A stretch of DNA of 64,000 bases. Source: Pseudomonadota bacterium. GTDB lineage: Bacteria; Desulfobacterota; Binatia; Binatales; Binataceae. Of this stretch, positions 1 through 8,580 are shown one piece after another. The translations under genes and the position numbers were made by a program. How positions within the stretch are numbered: the stretch's first letter is position 1; the number at the start of each line of letters is the position of its first letter. Below the pieces are notes generated by a model. It saw only the letters and a program-made list of their open reading frames with translations. It had not been told where the DNA came from and did no database searches. The stretch covers positions 126,190 to 190,189 of the forward strand of contig JAJPHZ010000007.1 of the NCBI GenBank assembly GCA_021325025.1. The letters run 5' to 3'.

Positions 1-74
1 TGGTGGTGCCCGGCGTCAAGCATCTGCCGATCAGATTCAAAACCGGCCGCCCTTCCGCTCGCCGTGCCGCGTGA
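1..74 (+). CDS. Cytochrome P450, C-terminal end only (cut by window edge)
   Basis: Reading from base 3, the last 23 codons encode a tail ending in KHLPIRFKTGRPSARRAA before a TGA at 72-74. This matches the tail of the complete P450 that follows (GIKHMPVRF then an Ala/Arg-rich end). I infer that a second P450 gene of the same subfamily lies immediately upstream and that the two form a tandem pair 50 bp apart. The start and the heme-binding part are outside the window, so the function rests only on similarity to the neighbour. Confidence 0.6.
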   Translation, partial: VVPGVKHLPIRFKTGRPSARRAA

Positions 75-124
75 AATGTTCTAGTTTGATAAGCCGTCAA
101 CAACAAGGAAGGCAGGACGATTAA

Positions 125-1360
125 ATGAAGCTTGCCGAGATTGATTCGATACTGACCGACCTGGACTACTTCCAGCAGCACGACATTCCGCATGACGCGT
201 TCGCCACGCTGCGCCGGGAGGATCCGGTCCATTACACCCATCGCGATTATCCCTACGGCTTCTGGTCGGTGACGCGGTTCGAGGACGCGCTGACGGTGTA
301 TCGAGCGCCCGAGCTGTTCAGTTCCCATCACGGACTGGCGCTGACCAATCACGACGTTGAGGAGAATCAATACGGCACCAGCATGATCGCGGCCGATCCG
401 CCGCTGCACAACCGCCAGCGCCGCCTGATCAGCATGCGGCTTACCCCGCGCCAGGTGCTGCCGCACGAGCCGCATATCCGCGCGATCGTAGGCTCGATTA
501 TCGACCAGGTGGCGCCGCGCGGCGAATGCGACTTCGTCACCGATATTGCGGCGCGGATGCCGACCGCGGTGATTTGCGAGATGATGGGGGTGCCGCGCGA
601 GGACTGGGAGGACATGTTCCACTGGGGCAACCTGCTGATCGGCAGCCAGGATCCCGAGTATCGCGAAGAGGGCGAACATGCGCGCCAGACCGCGGAGCGC
701 GGACGCGTGGCGGTGTACAACTATTACATGAAACTGATTGCGCAGCGGCGCAAAAATCCCGGCGACGACCTGGTCAGCGCCCTGGTCCATGGCGACATGG
801 GCGGCGAGAAGATGAGCGACATGGATATCCTGGCCAACTGCCTGCTGCTGATCCTGGGCGGCCAGGAGACCACACGCAACGCGATGTCGGGCGGGATGCT
901 GCAACTGATGGCGCATCCCGAGCAGAAGGCGCGCGTGATGGCGGACCGCTCGCTCATCAGGAGCACGATCGAGGAATTCCTGCGCTGGACGTCGCCCATC
1001 ACGCACCTGATGCGCACCGCGACCGCCGACACCGAAGTGGGCGGCAGGAAAATCCGCAAGGGCGACAAGGTGGTGGTGTGGAACGTGTCGGCCAATCGCG
1101 ACGATGAGGCTTTTGCCGAGCCCTTCAAGTTCGACATCGCGCGCGACCCCAACGATCATCTGGCTTTCGCGCACGGCGAGCATTTCTGCGTGGGCGCCAA
1201 CCTGGCGCGGCTTGAGTTGCGGGTGATGCTGGATGAGTTGCTGACCCGGCTGCCCGACATGCAGCCGGCTGGAAAGCCCGAGCGCCTGCGCTCCAATTTT
1301 GTCGCCGGCATCAAGCACATGCCGGTCAGGTTCACCCCGGCGCGCGCCGCGGCGGCCTGA
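125..1360 (+). CDS. Cytochrome P450 (bacterial soluble type)
   Basis: This is a heme-thiolate monooxygenase of 411 residues, the usual length for soluble bacterial P450s, with no membrane anchor. The I-helix oxygen-activation motif is GGQETT (residues 245-250), with Gly-Gly-Gln in place of the usual Ala-Gly-x. The K-helix ExxR is E284-F-L-R287, and the heme loop FAHGEHFCVG puts the axial ligand at Cys355. An AAGGAAGGCAGG ribosome site lies just upstream of the ATG. The 50-bp gap to a related truncated P450 suggests a duplication. No ferredoxin or ferredoxin reductase is adjacent, so the redox partner is elsewhere. The substrate cannot be read from sequence; nearby acyl-CoA and SDR genes would fit a lipid, alkane or sterol-like substrate. 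Confidence 0.93.
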   Translation: MKLAEIDSILTDLDYFQQHDIPHDAFATLRREDPVHYTHRDYPYGFWSVTRFEDALTVYRAPELFSSHHGLALTNHDVEENQYGTSMIAADPPLHNRQRRLISMRLTPRQVLPHEPHIRAIVGSIIDQVAPRGECDFVTDIAARMPTAVICEMMGVPREDWEDMFHWGNLLIGSQDPEYREEGEHARQTAERGRVAVYNYYMKLIAQRRKNPGDDLVSALVHGDMGGEKMSDMDILANCLLLILGGQETTRNAMSGGMLQLMAHPEQKARVMADRSLIRSTIEEFLRWTSPITHLMRTATADTEVGGRKIRKGDKVVVWNVSANRDDEAFAEPFKFDIARDPNDHLAFAHGEHFCVGANLARLELRVMLDELLTRLPDMQPAGKPERLRSNFVAGIKHMPVRFTPARAAAA

Positions 1361-1388
1361 ACATATCATGTTGGACTGAGGTACTGAG

Positions 1389-1859
1389 GTGGCCGATCAG
1401 GACAAGCATCAACTGATACTGGAGCGCGCCGAGATTGCCGAGGTCATCTACCGCTACGCGATCGGCGCCGACCGCAGGGACGCGGCGCTGTTCGCGTCGG
1501 TCTTCACCGACGAACTGAGCGTGTTGATCAGGGGCGGCTCCTTCGGCGCAGGGCGCAAACAAACCCTCTCCAAAGAGAAGTTCGCGCAAAACGTGGTCAA
1601 GGCGCTGAGCCGTTTCCCCGTAACGCAGCATCTGTTCAGCGTGTATCAAATCGACATCCAGGGCGACACGGCGCAGACGCTGGTCTACATGCAGGCGCGC
1701 CACTTTATCGCCGAGTCCGAAGGCATCCGGCTGCCGTGGGACATGGGCGGGTACTACACCCACAGCCTGGTGCGGACCGCGTCGGGCTGGAAGGTGCGCG
1801 ACTACACGCTCAACATCACCTGGGAACAGAACATCCCGCCCAACCCGCCCTTGCCATAG
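1389..1859 (+). CDS. SnoaL/NTF2-like protein
   Basis: A 156-residue protein with the pattern of the SnoaL-like (NTF2-fold) family: an N-terminal helix ERAEIAEVIYRYAIGADRRD, then a cone-shaped beta sheet region ending in the typical SGWKVRDYTLNITWE segment. Members can be polyketide cyclases, dehydratases, isomerases or non-enzymatic binding proteins, and no catalytic residues can be assigned. The start is GTG at 1389, preceded by GAGG. It lies 28 bp after the P450 and on the same strand, so the two are probably co-transcribed and may act on the same compound. A second SnoaL-like gene is found at 53520. Confidence 0.75.
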   Translation: MADQDKHQLILERAEIAEVIYRYAIGADRRDAALFASVFTDELSVLIRGGSFGAGRKQTLSKEKFAQNVVKALSRFPVTQHLFSVYQIDIQGDTAQTLVYMQARHFIAESEGIRLPWDMGGYYTHSLVRTASGWKVRDYTLNITWEQNIPPNPPLP

Positions 1860-1997
1860 GTAGTTCGGCACATAGGGATGGCTGAAGGACAGGCGTCCCT
1901 GCCTGTCGATGACGCGTGAGCCGTGCGGCTCGCGCCGCCTTATTTTCGGCTCACTGCGAGCGATTCCAATTGCCGACGTCTGCGGGCCGACGCGCGG

Positions 1998-3140
1998 CTA
2001 GCGTGCGACGATCAGCACCACTGAGTCGCGGATGCGTTTGACCAATCCCGGCTCTCCGCCCGACGCGCTCACGCTCACGACGCGGGGGTCGACTTCGTAG
2101 CGCGCCATCAGGGGCAGGATGTAGTCGCTCTTGACCGCGTAGTTGGCGTTTTGCGGAACGATTCCCAACTGCTTGAGAAGGGCGGCTGGATCGAGCGTAT
2201 GTGTGACGACGCCGACCACGCGTCCATGGGAATCGAGCAGCGGTCCGCCGGAGTTTCCCGGCTGAATTGGCGCGTCTATCTGGATGAAGCGCACATCGTC
2301 TTGAATTCCCGACAGCGCGTTGACGTGCCCGAAGGTGGTCTTCTGTTCCTGCCCCTCGATATCGATGAGCGGATAGCCGATGGTGAAGATTTGGTCGCCG
2401 ACCGCGATCGCTCTGCTCGACACCACCGGCAACGGGTTGGCGCCGCGCGCCACCTTCAGCAGGGCGATATCGTTGGCTTCGTCGACGCCCTTGACGGTGG
2501 CCCGCACAGTATCGCCCGAACGCAGCACTACCGCGATCTCCCCGGCGTCCCGGAGCACATGATAGGCGCTGATAATGTATCCGTTGCGGGAGACAAAGAA
2601 TCCGGTGCCGGCGGAGTAACCCTTTTGCTTGCGCTCTTCTTCGGGAGGGACAGCAGAGGGCAGCCTGGCAACGTAGTTTTTGAGCTTCGCGATCGCGGTT
2701 TGAGCGGTCAGCCCGCTCATCGTGGGACCGAAGCTGAACGCGAACCATTTGTGATCCTGGCTGAGCCCCAGACCCACCCCGCTGACGCACGACAACAGCT
2801 GGTAGCGGCACTCGATGATGCTGCCGTCGTCGCATTGCAGGCTGCAGGCGCCTTGTCCGCCGGCGCAGGTTGAGGCGGGCCGCTGCAGCAGATGTCCCTC
2901 GCCACGGCATCGCGTGTCGCTGTCGGCGGCCTGAAGGTCGACGTAAGCGGTACCCGTCGCCAGGTTGTTGTCAACGGTCCCGGCGTAAGTGGCGTTTTGG
3001 CTGGCTGCGAGCACCGGGTATTGCACATGAGTGTCCGGGGCCGGAGTTTGAATCACGCAGCCCCACAACATCGAGGCAATCAAACCGGCTGAAAGCCGCC
3101 GCACGCGCGCCAGGCAAGGCCGAGCAGATTTGGAATGCAT
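1998..3140 (-). CDS. Lipoprotein trypsin-like serine protease (HtrA-type protease domain)
   Basis: A 380-residue protein with an Arg-rich N terminus, hydrophobic stretch and lipobox-like LWGC (Cys28), so probably exported and lipidated. Residues 78-118 hold six cysteines (78, 92, 99, 103, 111, 118). A chymotrypsin-fold domain follows with a full triad: His194 (SAYHVL), Asp224 (ANDIALL) and Ser297 (PGNSGGP). There is no PDZ domain after the protease, unlike DegP/HtrA. An AAGGGGG ribosome site lies 5 nt before the ATG. It is divergent from the NHL-repeat protein. It probably cleaves or controls envelope proteins; the substrate is unknown. The Cys-rich module before the protease is unusual. Confidence 0.85.
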   Translation of the reverse strand: MHSKSARPCLARVRRLSAGLIASMLWGCVIQTPAPDTHVQYPVLAASQNATYAGTVDNNLATGTAYVDLQAADSDTRCRGEGHLLQRPASTCAGGQGACSLQCDDGSIIECRYQLLSCVSGVGLGLSQDHKWFAFSFGPTMSGLTAQTAIAKLKNYVARLPSAVPPEEERKQKGYSAGTGFFVSRNGYIISAYHVLRDAGEIAVVLRSGDTVRATVKGVDEANDIALLKVARGANPLPVVSSRAIAVGDQIFTIGYPLIDIEGQEQKTTFGHVNALSGIQDDVRFIQIDAPIQPGNSGGPLLDSHGRVVGVVTHTLDPAALLKQLGIVPQNANYAVKSDYILPLMARYEVDPRVVSVSASGGEPGLVKRIRDSVVLIVAR

Positions 3141-3271
3141 CGGAGCCCCCTTTTTGGATCAAAACGATGCAGTCTCGATCTCGCGTAGGCTTAGAACTGC
3201 GCGGGTAGAAATGTCAAGAAAGGCGGCTGGCCGCGCTTTGGCGGAGAACTGTACGGTTTTGTCTATCACTA

Positions 3272-3415
3272 ATCAGATAAAAATATATCAATGTTAGTTA
3301 TGACGATTGGAAAAAATATCTGTCATTATGCTTAAAAATATGATAAGCTTCAGTTTTCGCCGTGGGGATGCGTTGATAAAAATTATGGCCGCGAAATCGG
3401 CCAAAGGGGCAAACA
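3272..3415 (+). promoter_or_regulatory. AT-rich leader with hairpin in front of the NHL-repeat gene
   Basis: The stretch 3270-3385 is strikingly AT-rich for this genome. It contains a possible -10 TATGAT at 3339-3344 with no convincing -35. A perfect hairpin TGGCCG (3386-3391), loop CGAAAT, CGGCCA (3398-3403) sits directly in front of the AAAGGGG ribosome site (3403-3409). Such a hairpin could affect translation initiation. The whole gap 3141-3415 separates two divergent genes and holds no other gene that I can support. Confidence 0.35.
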
Positions 3416-6400
3416 ATGAAACCAAGTTGGGGCATGCGCCGGCCAGTGGTGGGCGTAGCCATCGCCGCGATTGCGTCTATAGTTTTGACGCAGGCTTCGG
3501 GGGTCCGCTCCGCGCTCATGGCGGACCGTCAGGTGGCGGCCCGCGCGCTGCTGCAGTCCAATCCCGATTTCACCGAACCGGTGGTGCCTGGCGATACAAT
3601 CGCGGACCACGAATTGGGCCAGCCGGATTTCTTTCACAATTCCAGCAACTTCGTTGACCCGCAAAGCCTGAGCCTCAACACCGGGTTGCTCAACGGAGTG
3701 GCCGTCGATCAGAGCAGCATTCCCAATCGCGTGTACGTGGCGGATGCGCTGAACAACCGGGTCCTGGGATGGGCCAGTGTGTCGGCGCTGACCAACGACA
3801 AGCCCGCCGACATCGTGATCGGCCAGCCCGACTTCTTCAGCAATCTGGCCAACAACGGCGGCATTAGCGCCGCCAGCCTCAACAGCCCGGCCGGGGTGGC
3901 GGTCGACAGCTCGGGCAACCTCTACGTCGCCGACAGCGGCAATAACCGGGTGCTCGAATACAACAGCCCATTCGCGGCCGACGGCACGCCGGGCAGCGGC
4001 GACAGGATCGCCGATGAAGTGTTCGGCCAGAGCAACAACTTCACCTCCGTTTCGTGCAATCTGAGCAGTCCGACCCCCGACGCTCAGACCCTGTGCAATC
4101 CGCTGGGAGTGGGAATCGACCTGATGGGCGTGCTGTATATCGCCGATAGCGGCAACAACCGGGTGCTCGGTTATATCTTTCCGTCGATCAATACCAGCGC
4201 CAATTTCGTGTTCGGCCAGCCCAACCTGTTGAGCAACACCGCCAACAACGGGGGGATCAGTTCGACCAGCCTGTCCTTTCCCGAGGGCGTGGCCAGCGAT
4301 GCCGCGGGCAATCTTTACGTCGCGGATCGCTCCAACAGCCGGGTGCTGGAATACAACACCCCGGTGCAAAATCACACCGCCAATCGAGTCTTCGGTCAGA
4401 GCAGCTTCAACCTGGGCAGTTGCGATGCTTCGGGTATAAACGCCAACGCCCTGTGTTTGCCTGCGGGGGTGGCCTTGGACCTGTCCGGCCGTCTGTATGT
4501 CGGCGATCAACAGAACAACCGGGTGCTGGTGTACAACACACCGCTGACCAGTCAGACTGCCAACCGGGTTTACGGCCAGAGCAGTTTGACCGTCAATTCG
4601 TGCAACAACGGCAATTTCCTGATGCCCACTGCCAGTACTCTATGCTTTCCAGGGGGGGTGGCGCTTGACACGCTGGGCGACCTGTTCGTAGCCGACGCCA
4701 ACAACAATCGCGTGCTGAAGTATGCCGTCTCGCAAGTCGTGGCCGGCGTGGTCCTGGGACAGCCCGATTTCACGCACCGCTCGCCCAACGCGGTTGACGC
4801 CAGCGCCCTGTGGGTTCCCAATGCGGTGGCGATGGACAACAGCATACCGCGCCTGTATGTGGCGGACACCAACAACAACCGCGTGCTGGGTTACAATAGT
4901 CCGGCCGCATTCCTTAACGGCGGACCGGCCAACATCGTCATCGGCCAGCCCGACTTCTTTTCCAACAGCGCCAATCAGGGCGGCGCGGTCAGCGCCAAGG
5001 GTCTGTCAGGTCCGGCGGCGGTGGCGGTTGATAAAGCGGGCAATCTCTATGTGGCGGACACCAACAACAACCGGGTGCTGCGATTCGCCGCGCCGGTCAC
5101 CACCAACGAGGCGGCCAATCTGGTGATCGGCCAGACCAGCTTCACCAACAACTTCTGCAACAACCCCTCGGTCGGCGGAGCCACTTTGTGCGGCCCGGCG
5201 GGGGTAGGCATCGACGGCTCGCTCAACTTGTACGTGGCGGACAGTTCCAATAATCGGGTCCTGGAGTACAATGCGCCGCTGGCCAATGGGGCATCGGCGC
5301 ACGCGGTCCTGGGCCAGGCCGCGGCGACGACCAATGACGCCAACCACGGCGGCATCAGCGCCACCAGCCTGTGGGATCCGATCGGAATCGCGGTCAACGC
5401 CGGCGCCGGCTTTTTGTATGTCGCCGATCGTTTCAACAACCGGGTGCTGGAATACAAGCTTCCGCTCGCCACCGGCCAGGCCGCCGACAAGGAGTTCGGA
5501 CAGGGGCTCAGCTTCTCCACCAATACCTGCAACGGCACCGGGTCGGGCGCAATGAATCTGTGTCTTCCCGAAGGGGTGGCACCCACGGGCGCCGGCGACC
5601 TCTACATCGCCGACACCAACAACAACCGCATCCTGGAATACACCCATCCGCTGGTCAACGGACAGGCCGCCAATCTGGTGTTTGGCCAAGGCGGTCTGTT
5701 CAGCAGCGGCCAGCCCAACCTGGGCGGAGGCCCCAGCCCCGAGGGCTTGAATCGGCCGCTATCGGTGGCGGTTGACAGCGCCGGCAACCTCTATTGCGCC
5801 GACAATTTCAACAACCGGGCACTGGTGTACCTGGCGCCGCTGGCCAAACCGGCCCCCACTCCGACGCCTCTGCCCGCCACCGTCAGTCCCACCAGCCTCG
5901 CCTTCGGCAGCGTTCCCAAGGGGACCTTCAGCTCGCTCAAGGCGGTGAAGCTAACCAACACCGCCGGGTCTGCGATTACGGTCAATTCGGTGGCCATACT
6001 CGGAACCTATCGCACCAACTTTGCACAGAACAACGGCTGCATCGGCTCGCTGGGTGGCGGCGCCAGTTGCACCATCAACGTGCTGTTCATGCCCACCGCG
6101 CCGGGCGGGACGCCGGAGACCGCGACGCTGACCATCTACGATACGGCCAGCAACTCCCCGCAGACGGTACCGTTGAGCGGTACTTCGCTCGAGCCGGTCC
6201 TAGTGTCTCCCTCAAGCCTTGCTTTCGGCAGCGTAACGGTGGGCGTCACCAGCGCGGCTATGCCGGTAACCGTCAAAAATCAATTGAGCACGTCGGTCTC
6301 CATTAAGGTCGCGATCGGCGGGGCCAACCCGGGTGACTTTGCCCAGACCAACACCTGTGGTTCGTCGTTGGCGGCGCTGGCGAGCTGCACCGTCTCGGTA

Positions 6401-6508
6401 ACCTTCAAGCCGACCATCACCGGCGCTCGGAGCGCTACGCTGACCGTCACCGACAGCCCGGATGTGGATAGTCCGCACAATGTGAGCCTTAGCGGCACCG
6501 GTATGTAG
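3416..6508 (+). CDS. Secreted NHL-repeat protein with two choice-of-anchor D (ASH-type) domains
   Basis: A 1030-residue secreted protein. An N-terminal signal peptide (MRRPVVGVAIAAIASIVL core) is followed by twelve NHL-type units, each carrying a version of LYVAD-x3-NNRVLEY plus a preceding VFGQ/VIGQ strand and a GVAVD-x3-GNLY strand, spanning about residues 50-810. Twelve units would fit two six-bladed propellers or one long array. After a short Pro/Thr linker (APTPTPLP), two Ig-like domains of about 105 residues each start with VSPTSLAFGS (near 820) and VSPSSLAFGS (near 928). These match the choice-of-anchor D/ASPM-SPD2-Hydin type. No catalytic motif is visible; a cell-surface adhesion or scaffold role is inference. 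The ATG has an AAAGGGG site 7 nt upstream. Confidence 0.85.
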   Translation: MKPSWGMRRPVVGVAIAAIASIVLTQASGVRSALMADRQVAARALLQSNPDFTEPVVPGDTIADHELGQPDFFHNSSNFVDPQSLSLNTGLLNGVAVDQSSIPNRVYVADALNNRVLGWASVSALTNDKPADIVIGQPDFFSNLANNGGISAASLNSPAGVAVDSSGNLYVADSGNNRVLEYNSPFAADGTPGSGDRIADEVFGQSNNFTSVSCNLSSPTPDAQTLCNPLGVGIDLMGVLYIADSGNNRVLGYIFPSINTSANFVFGQPNLLSNTANNGGISSTSLSFPEGVASDAAGNLYVADRSNSRVLEYNTPVQNHTANRVFGQSSFNLGSCDASGINANALCLPAGVALDLSGRLYVGDQQNNRVLVYNTPLTSQTANRVYGQSSLTVNSCNNGNFLMPTASTLCFPGGVALDTLGDLFVADANNNRVLKYAVSQVVAGVVLGQPDFTHRSPNAVDASALWVPNAVAMDNSIPRLYVADTNNNRVLGYNSPAAFLNGGPANIVIGQPDFFSNSANQGGAVSAKGLSGPAAVAVDKAGNLYVADTNNNRVLRFAAPVTTNEAANLVIGQTSFTNNFCNNPSVGGATLCGPAGVGIDGSLNLYVADSSNNRVLEYNAPLANGASAHAVLGQAAATTNDANHGGISATSLWDPIGIAVNAGAGFLYVADRFNNRVLEYKLPLATGQAADKEFGQGLSFSTNTCNGTGSGAMNLCLPEGVAPTGAGDLYIADTNNNRILEYTHPLVNGQAANLVFGQGGLFSSGQPNLGGGPSPEGLNRPLSVAVDSAGNLYCADNFNNRALVYLAPLAKPAPTPTPLPATVSPTSLAFGSVPKGTFSSLKAVKLTNTAGSAITVNSVAILGTYRTNFAQNNGCIGSLGGGASCTINVLFMPTAPGGTPETATLTIYDTASNSPQTVPLSGTSLEPVLVSPSSLAFGSVTVGVTSAAMPVTVKNQLSTSVSIKVAIGGANPGDFAQTNTCGSSLAALASCTVSVTFKPTITGARSATLTVTDSPDVDSPHNVSLSGTGM

Positions 6509-6515
6509 GAAAGGC

Positions 6516-6548
6516 CGGTGCGGGCAGCCTTGCCAGTCGCCCGCACCG
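6516..6548 (+). terminator. Strong hairpin after the NHL gene
   Basis: A perfect 10-bp inverted repeat, CGGTGCGGGC at 6516-6525 and GCCCGCACCG at 6539-6548, with a 13-nt loop. It starts 7 bp after the stop codon. There is no T-run, so it is a terminator candidate or 3'-end stabiliser. It lies between convergent genes and could serve both. Confidence 0.5.
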
Positions 6549-6583
6549 CGGCAGTAGCAGCCAGGCATTGCCCGTGCGCTGCG

Positions 6584-6967
6584 TCAGCGCGCGGGCGGTT
6601 CCGGTTGGCTTGAGGCGCCCGAATGCAGTTGTTCGCTGGGACCCTGATCGGGTTTAAGGCGCGGGTCGCTGTCGTCAAGACATTTGGCGAACGACCACGC
6701 GACCGCCGTGGCGCTGGCGGGGTCGAGGTGCAGGCTGCGGCGGCGCAGTTCGCGGCTGGTTTTGTCGCATTCAGCGCCTGATTGATAGTGTCCGTATACC
6801 GTCCACAGGAAGAGCGGGTCGGCAATCGCAACATCAGCCGGGCGACCGTCGGTGCCGACGTAAAAACCCTGCATGTCGGACGTTATCGGCGGAATTATCA
6901 CCACCCAGCCCATCAGGACCAAGATTCGGAGCCAGATAAGACGGCGCAGCAGGTCGTTCAGGGCCAA
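6584..6967 (-). CDS. Small membrane-anchored protein of unknown function
   Basis: I do not recognise this 127-residue protein. It has one N-terminal hydrophobic segment (about residues 10-28, LRILVLMGWVVIIPP), then a soluble part with two cysteines (ECDK and AKCLDD) and a Ser/Pro/Gln-rich tail. The start is uncertain. The open frame begins at TTG 6967, but a good GGAGG sits directly against that TTG, while a CTG two codons later has ideal spacing from it. No family can be assigned; it could be an inner-membrane or secreted small protein. Confidence 0.5.
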   Translation of the reverse strand: MALNDLLRRLIWLRILVLMGWVVIIPPITSDMQGFYVGTDGRPADVAIADPLFLWTVYGHYQSGAECDKTSRELRRRSLHLDPASATAVAWSFAKCLDDSDPRLKPDQGPSEQLHSGASSQPEPPAR

Positions 6968-7233
6968 CCTCCGTTAATCGTGCCAGTCCGCCCGGGGCGC
7001 GCGGGGCCACGGCGCCGGGGGCGATGGCGAACCGTTTGCGCCTCATTGTACTTGTCCGCGGCTGTTGTGTCCCCGCTAGCCTGCCATAGCCGGCGGCGTG
7101 ATGGCAGCGCCGGCCGACTTGCGACGCGGCCGGGTCAATGACAAATTGCAGGATTGCGCCGCGATTGGAGCATCGATGCGCCAATTCGAATTGAACCTCA
7201 CTTCAGGAGCATAATCTTTCGGACCGAGCTGTT

Positions 7234-7821
7234 ATGGCATTTGAAAACTCCAGCGCTCCCGTCAGGCCGACTGCAGGTTGCCTTGCGGCCGGACAACGGG
7301 TCTGTACCAGCAAGGGCGCCGTTGCCGTCGAAGACCTGGCCAAAGGCGCCGGGTTTGAAGCGATTTGCTTCGATCCTAAGAGGCGACGCTATGTTGCCCG
7401 GCCGGCAAGGGCGGCTGCCACCGGCCGCAAAATGGTAATCCGGGTGCATACCGACAAGGGTTCCTTCGCCATGACGCCCGATCAGACCGTGTTCCTGGAA
7501 CACGGCGCGCCGTTGAGCGCCGAGGAGCTGACGCCCGGGACGCGGCTTTGTGCGTGTACCGTGAAACCGCAACTGGACGACCGTGTCAGCTCGGCGGATT
7601 TCGGCAAGGAGCGTCTGGACATGGATCATCTGACCCAAGCCGATTGTGCGGTCGCCAACTGGTATCCGGTGCCTTCGGTCGAGGTGCTGGGCGAGGCGGA
7701 GGTGTACGCGGTGGAAGTCGAGGGCACCGGTGCACCAACGGGCGCTGCCCCGGCGATCATCTGGGCAGTGGGGACAGGCGGCGGGATCGGAATTGCGATT
7801 GGCGCCCGGGTTGAATCATGA
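7234..7821 (+). CDS. Standalone Hint-domain-like protein, apparently degenerate
   Basis: A 195-residue protein with the outline of a Hint (hedgehog/intein) module. It has a start-of-domain Cys16 in GCLAAGQRV followed by GAVAVEDLAKG (block A-like), a middle GSFAMTPDQTVFLEHG strand-turn (block B-like) and VEVLGEAEVYAVEVEG (block F-like). The block B TxxH histidine appears replaced (TPDQ) and there is no terminal His-Asn; the C terminus is instead a Gly/Ala-rich tail. There is no extein before Cys16 beyond 15 residues, so protein splicing of a host protein is not expected. Its stop overlaps the next ATG by 4 bp (ATGA), so it is translationally coupled to the SDR. The assignment is by motif only. 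Confidence 0.6.
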   Translation: MAFENSSAPVRPTAGCLAAGQRVCTSKGAVAVEDLAKGAGFEAICFDPKRRRYVARPARAAATGRKMVIRVHTDKGSFAMTPDQTVFLEHGAPLSAEELTPGTRLCACTVKPQLDDRVSSADFGKERLDMDHLTQADCAVANWYPVPSVEVLGEAEVYAVEVEGTGAPTGAAPAIIWAVGTGGGIGIAIGARVES

Positions 7822-8579
7822 AACTGGCGAACAAAGTTGCGTTGATCACGGGCGCAGGAGCCGGGATGGGCCGGGCGGCAGCCTTGCTGTTCGCCGCCGA
7901 GGGCGCCGCGATAGCCGCCGTGGATATCAACGAGGCGGCGGCCGTGGACACGGCGCAGCGGGTAACCTCCCAGGGCGGCCGCGCGCTCGGCATCCGGGCC
8001 GACGTCTCCAAAAGCGCCGATGTCAAGCAGATGTTCGCGCGCACCGTCACGGAGTTTGGGCGCCTGGACATCGTGTACAACAACGCCGCGATCATCGAAG
8101 AGAAGACCCAACTGGAAGACTTCGACGATGACGACTTCGACCGCGTAATCGCGGTCAACCTGCGCGGCGTCTATTTGGGAATGAAGTACGCGCTGCCCCA
8201 TCTGATCGCCGCCGGCGGCGGCGCGATCATCAACACCGGCTCGATCGCCGGTTTTACCTCCTTTCGCGGCAGCCCGGCCTATACCGCGGCCAAGGCCGGC
8301 GTCGTTGCCCTGACCAAGGTCGCCGGTCTGCAATGGGGCAAGCACAAGATTCGCGTCAACGCCATCTGTCCGGGGCCGGTGTTCACGCCGATGGCGGAGG
8401 GAATACATCGGCGGATGACCGGGCGTGAACTGCGGCCCACGACCCGGATGCCGATGTCGGCCAGCGGGCGGATGGCGATGCCCGAGGAAGTGGCACGCGT
8501 GGCGCTGTTTTTGGCCAGCGAGGACTCTTCCTACATCAATGCAACGCCGATCACGGTGGATGGCGGGTGGGGTGTGTAG
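7818..8579 (+). CDS. Short-chain dehydrogenase/reductase
   Basis: A 253-residue classical SDR oxidoreductase that uses NAD(P)(H) on alcohol or ketone groups. The Rossmann glycine motif is TGAGAGMG (11-18), NNAA is at 88-91, the catalytic triad is Ser142, Tyr155 and Lys159 (YTAAK), and the C-terminal ITVDGGW end is typical. Asp36 after the second strand (AVDIN) favours NAD(H). It is coupled upstream to the Hint-like protein by a 4-bp overlap and followed by the DUF374 gene 1 bp after its stop, so these genes form one operon. The substrate is unknown; the context suggests an acyl or hydroxyacyl intermediate. Confidence 0.9.
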   Translation: MKLANKVALITGAGAGMGRAAALLFAAEGAAIAAVDINEAAAVDTAQRVTSQGGRALGIRADVSKSADVKQMFARTVTEFGRLDIVYNNAAIIEEKTQLEDFDDDDFDRVIAVNLRGVYLGMKYALPHLIAAGGGAIINTGSIAGFTSFRGSPAYTAAKAGVVALTKVAGLQWGKHKIRVNAICPGPVFTPMAEGIHRRMTGRELRPTTRMPMSASGRMAMPEEVARVALFLASEDSSYINATPITVDGGWGV

Positions 8580-8580
8580 C

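Noticed and set aside
3386..3460. Possible cyclic-di-GMP (GEMM) riboswitch, because of GGGGCAAAC with a nearby GAAA next to the NHL gene start
   Set aside because: The second half of the motif (GACGCAAAGC and the C-rich P1b arm) is absent, and the sequence overlaps the start codon region.
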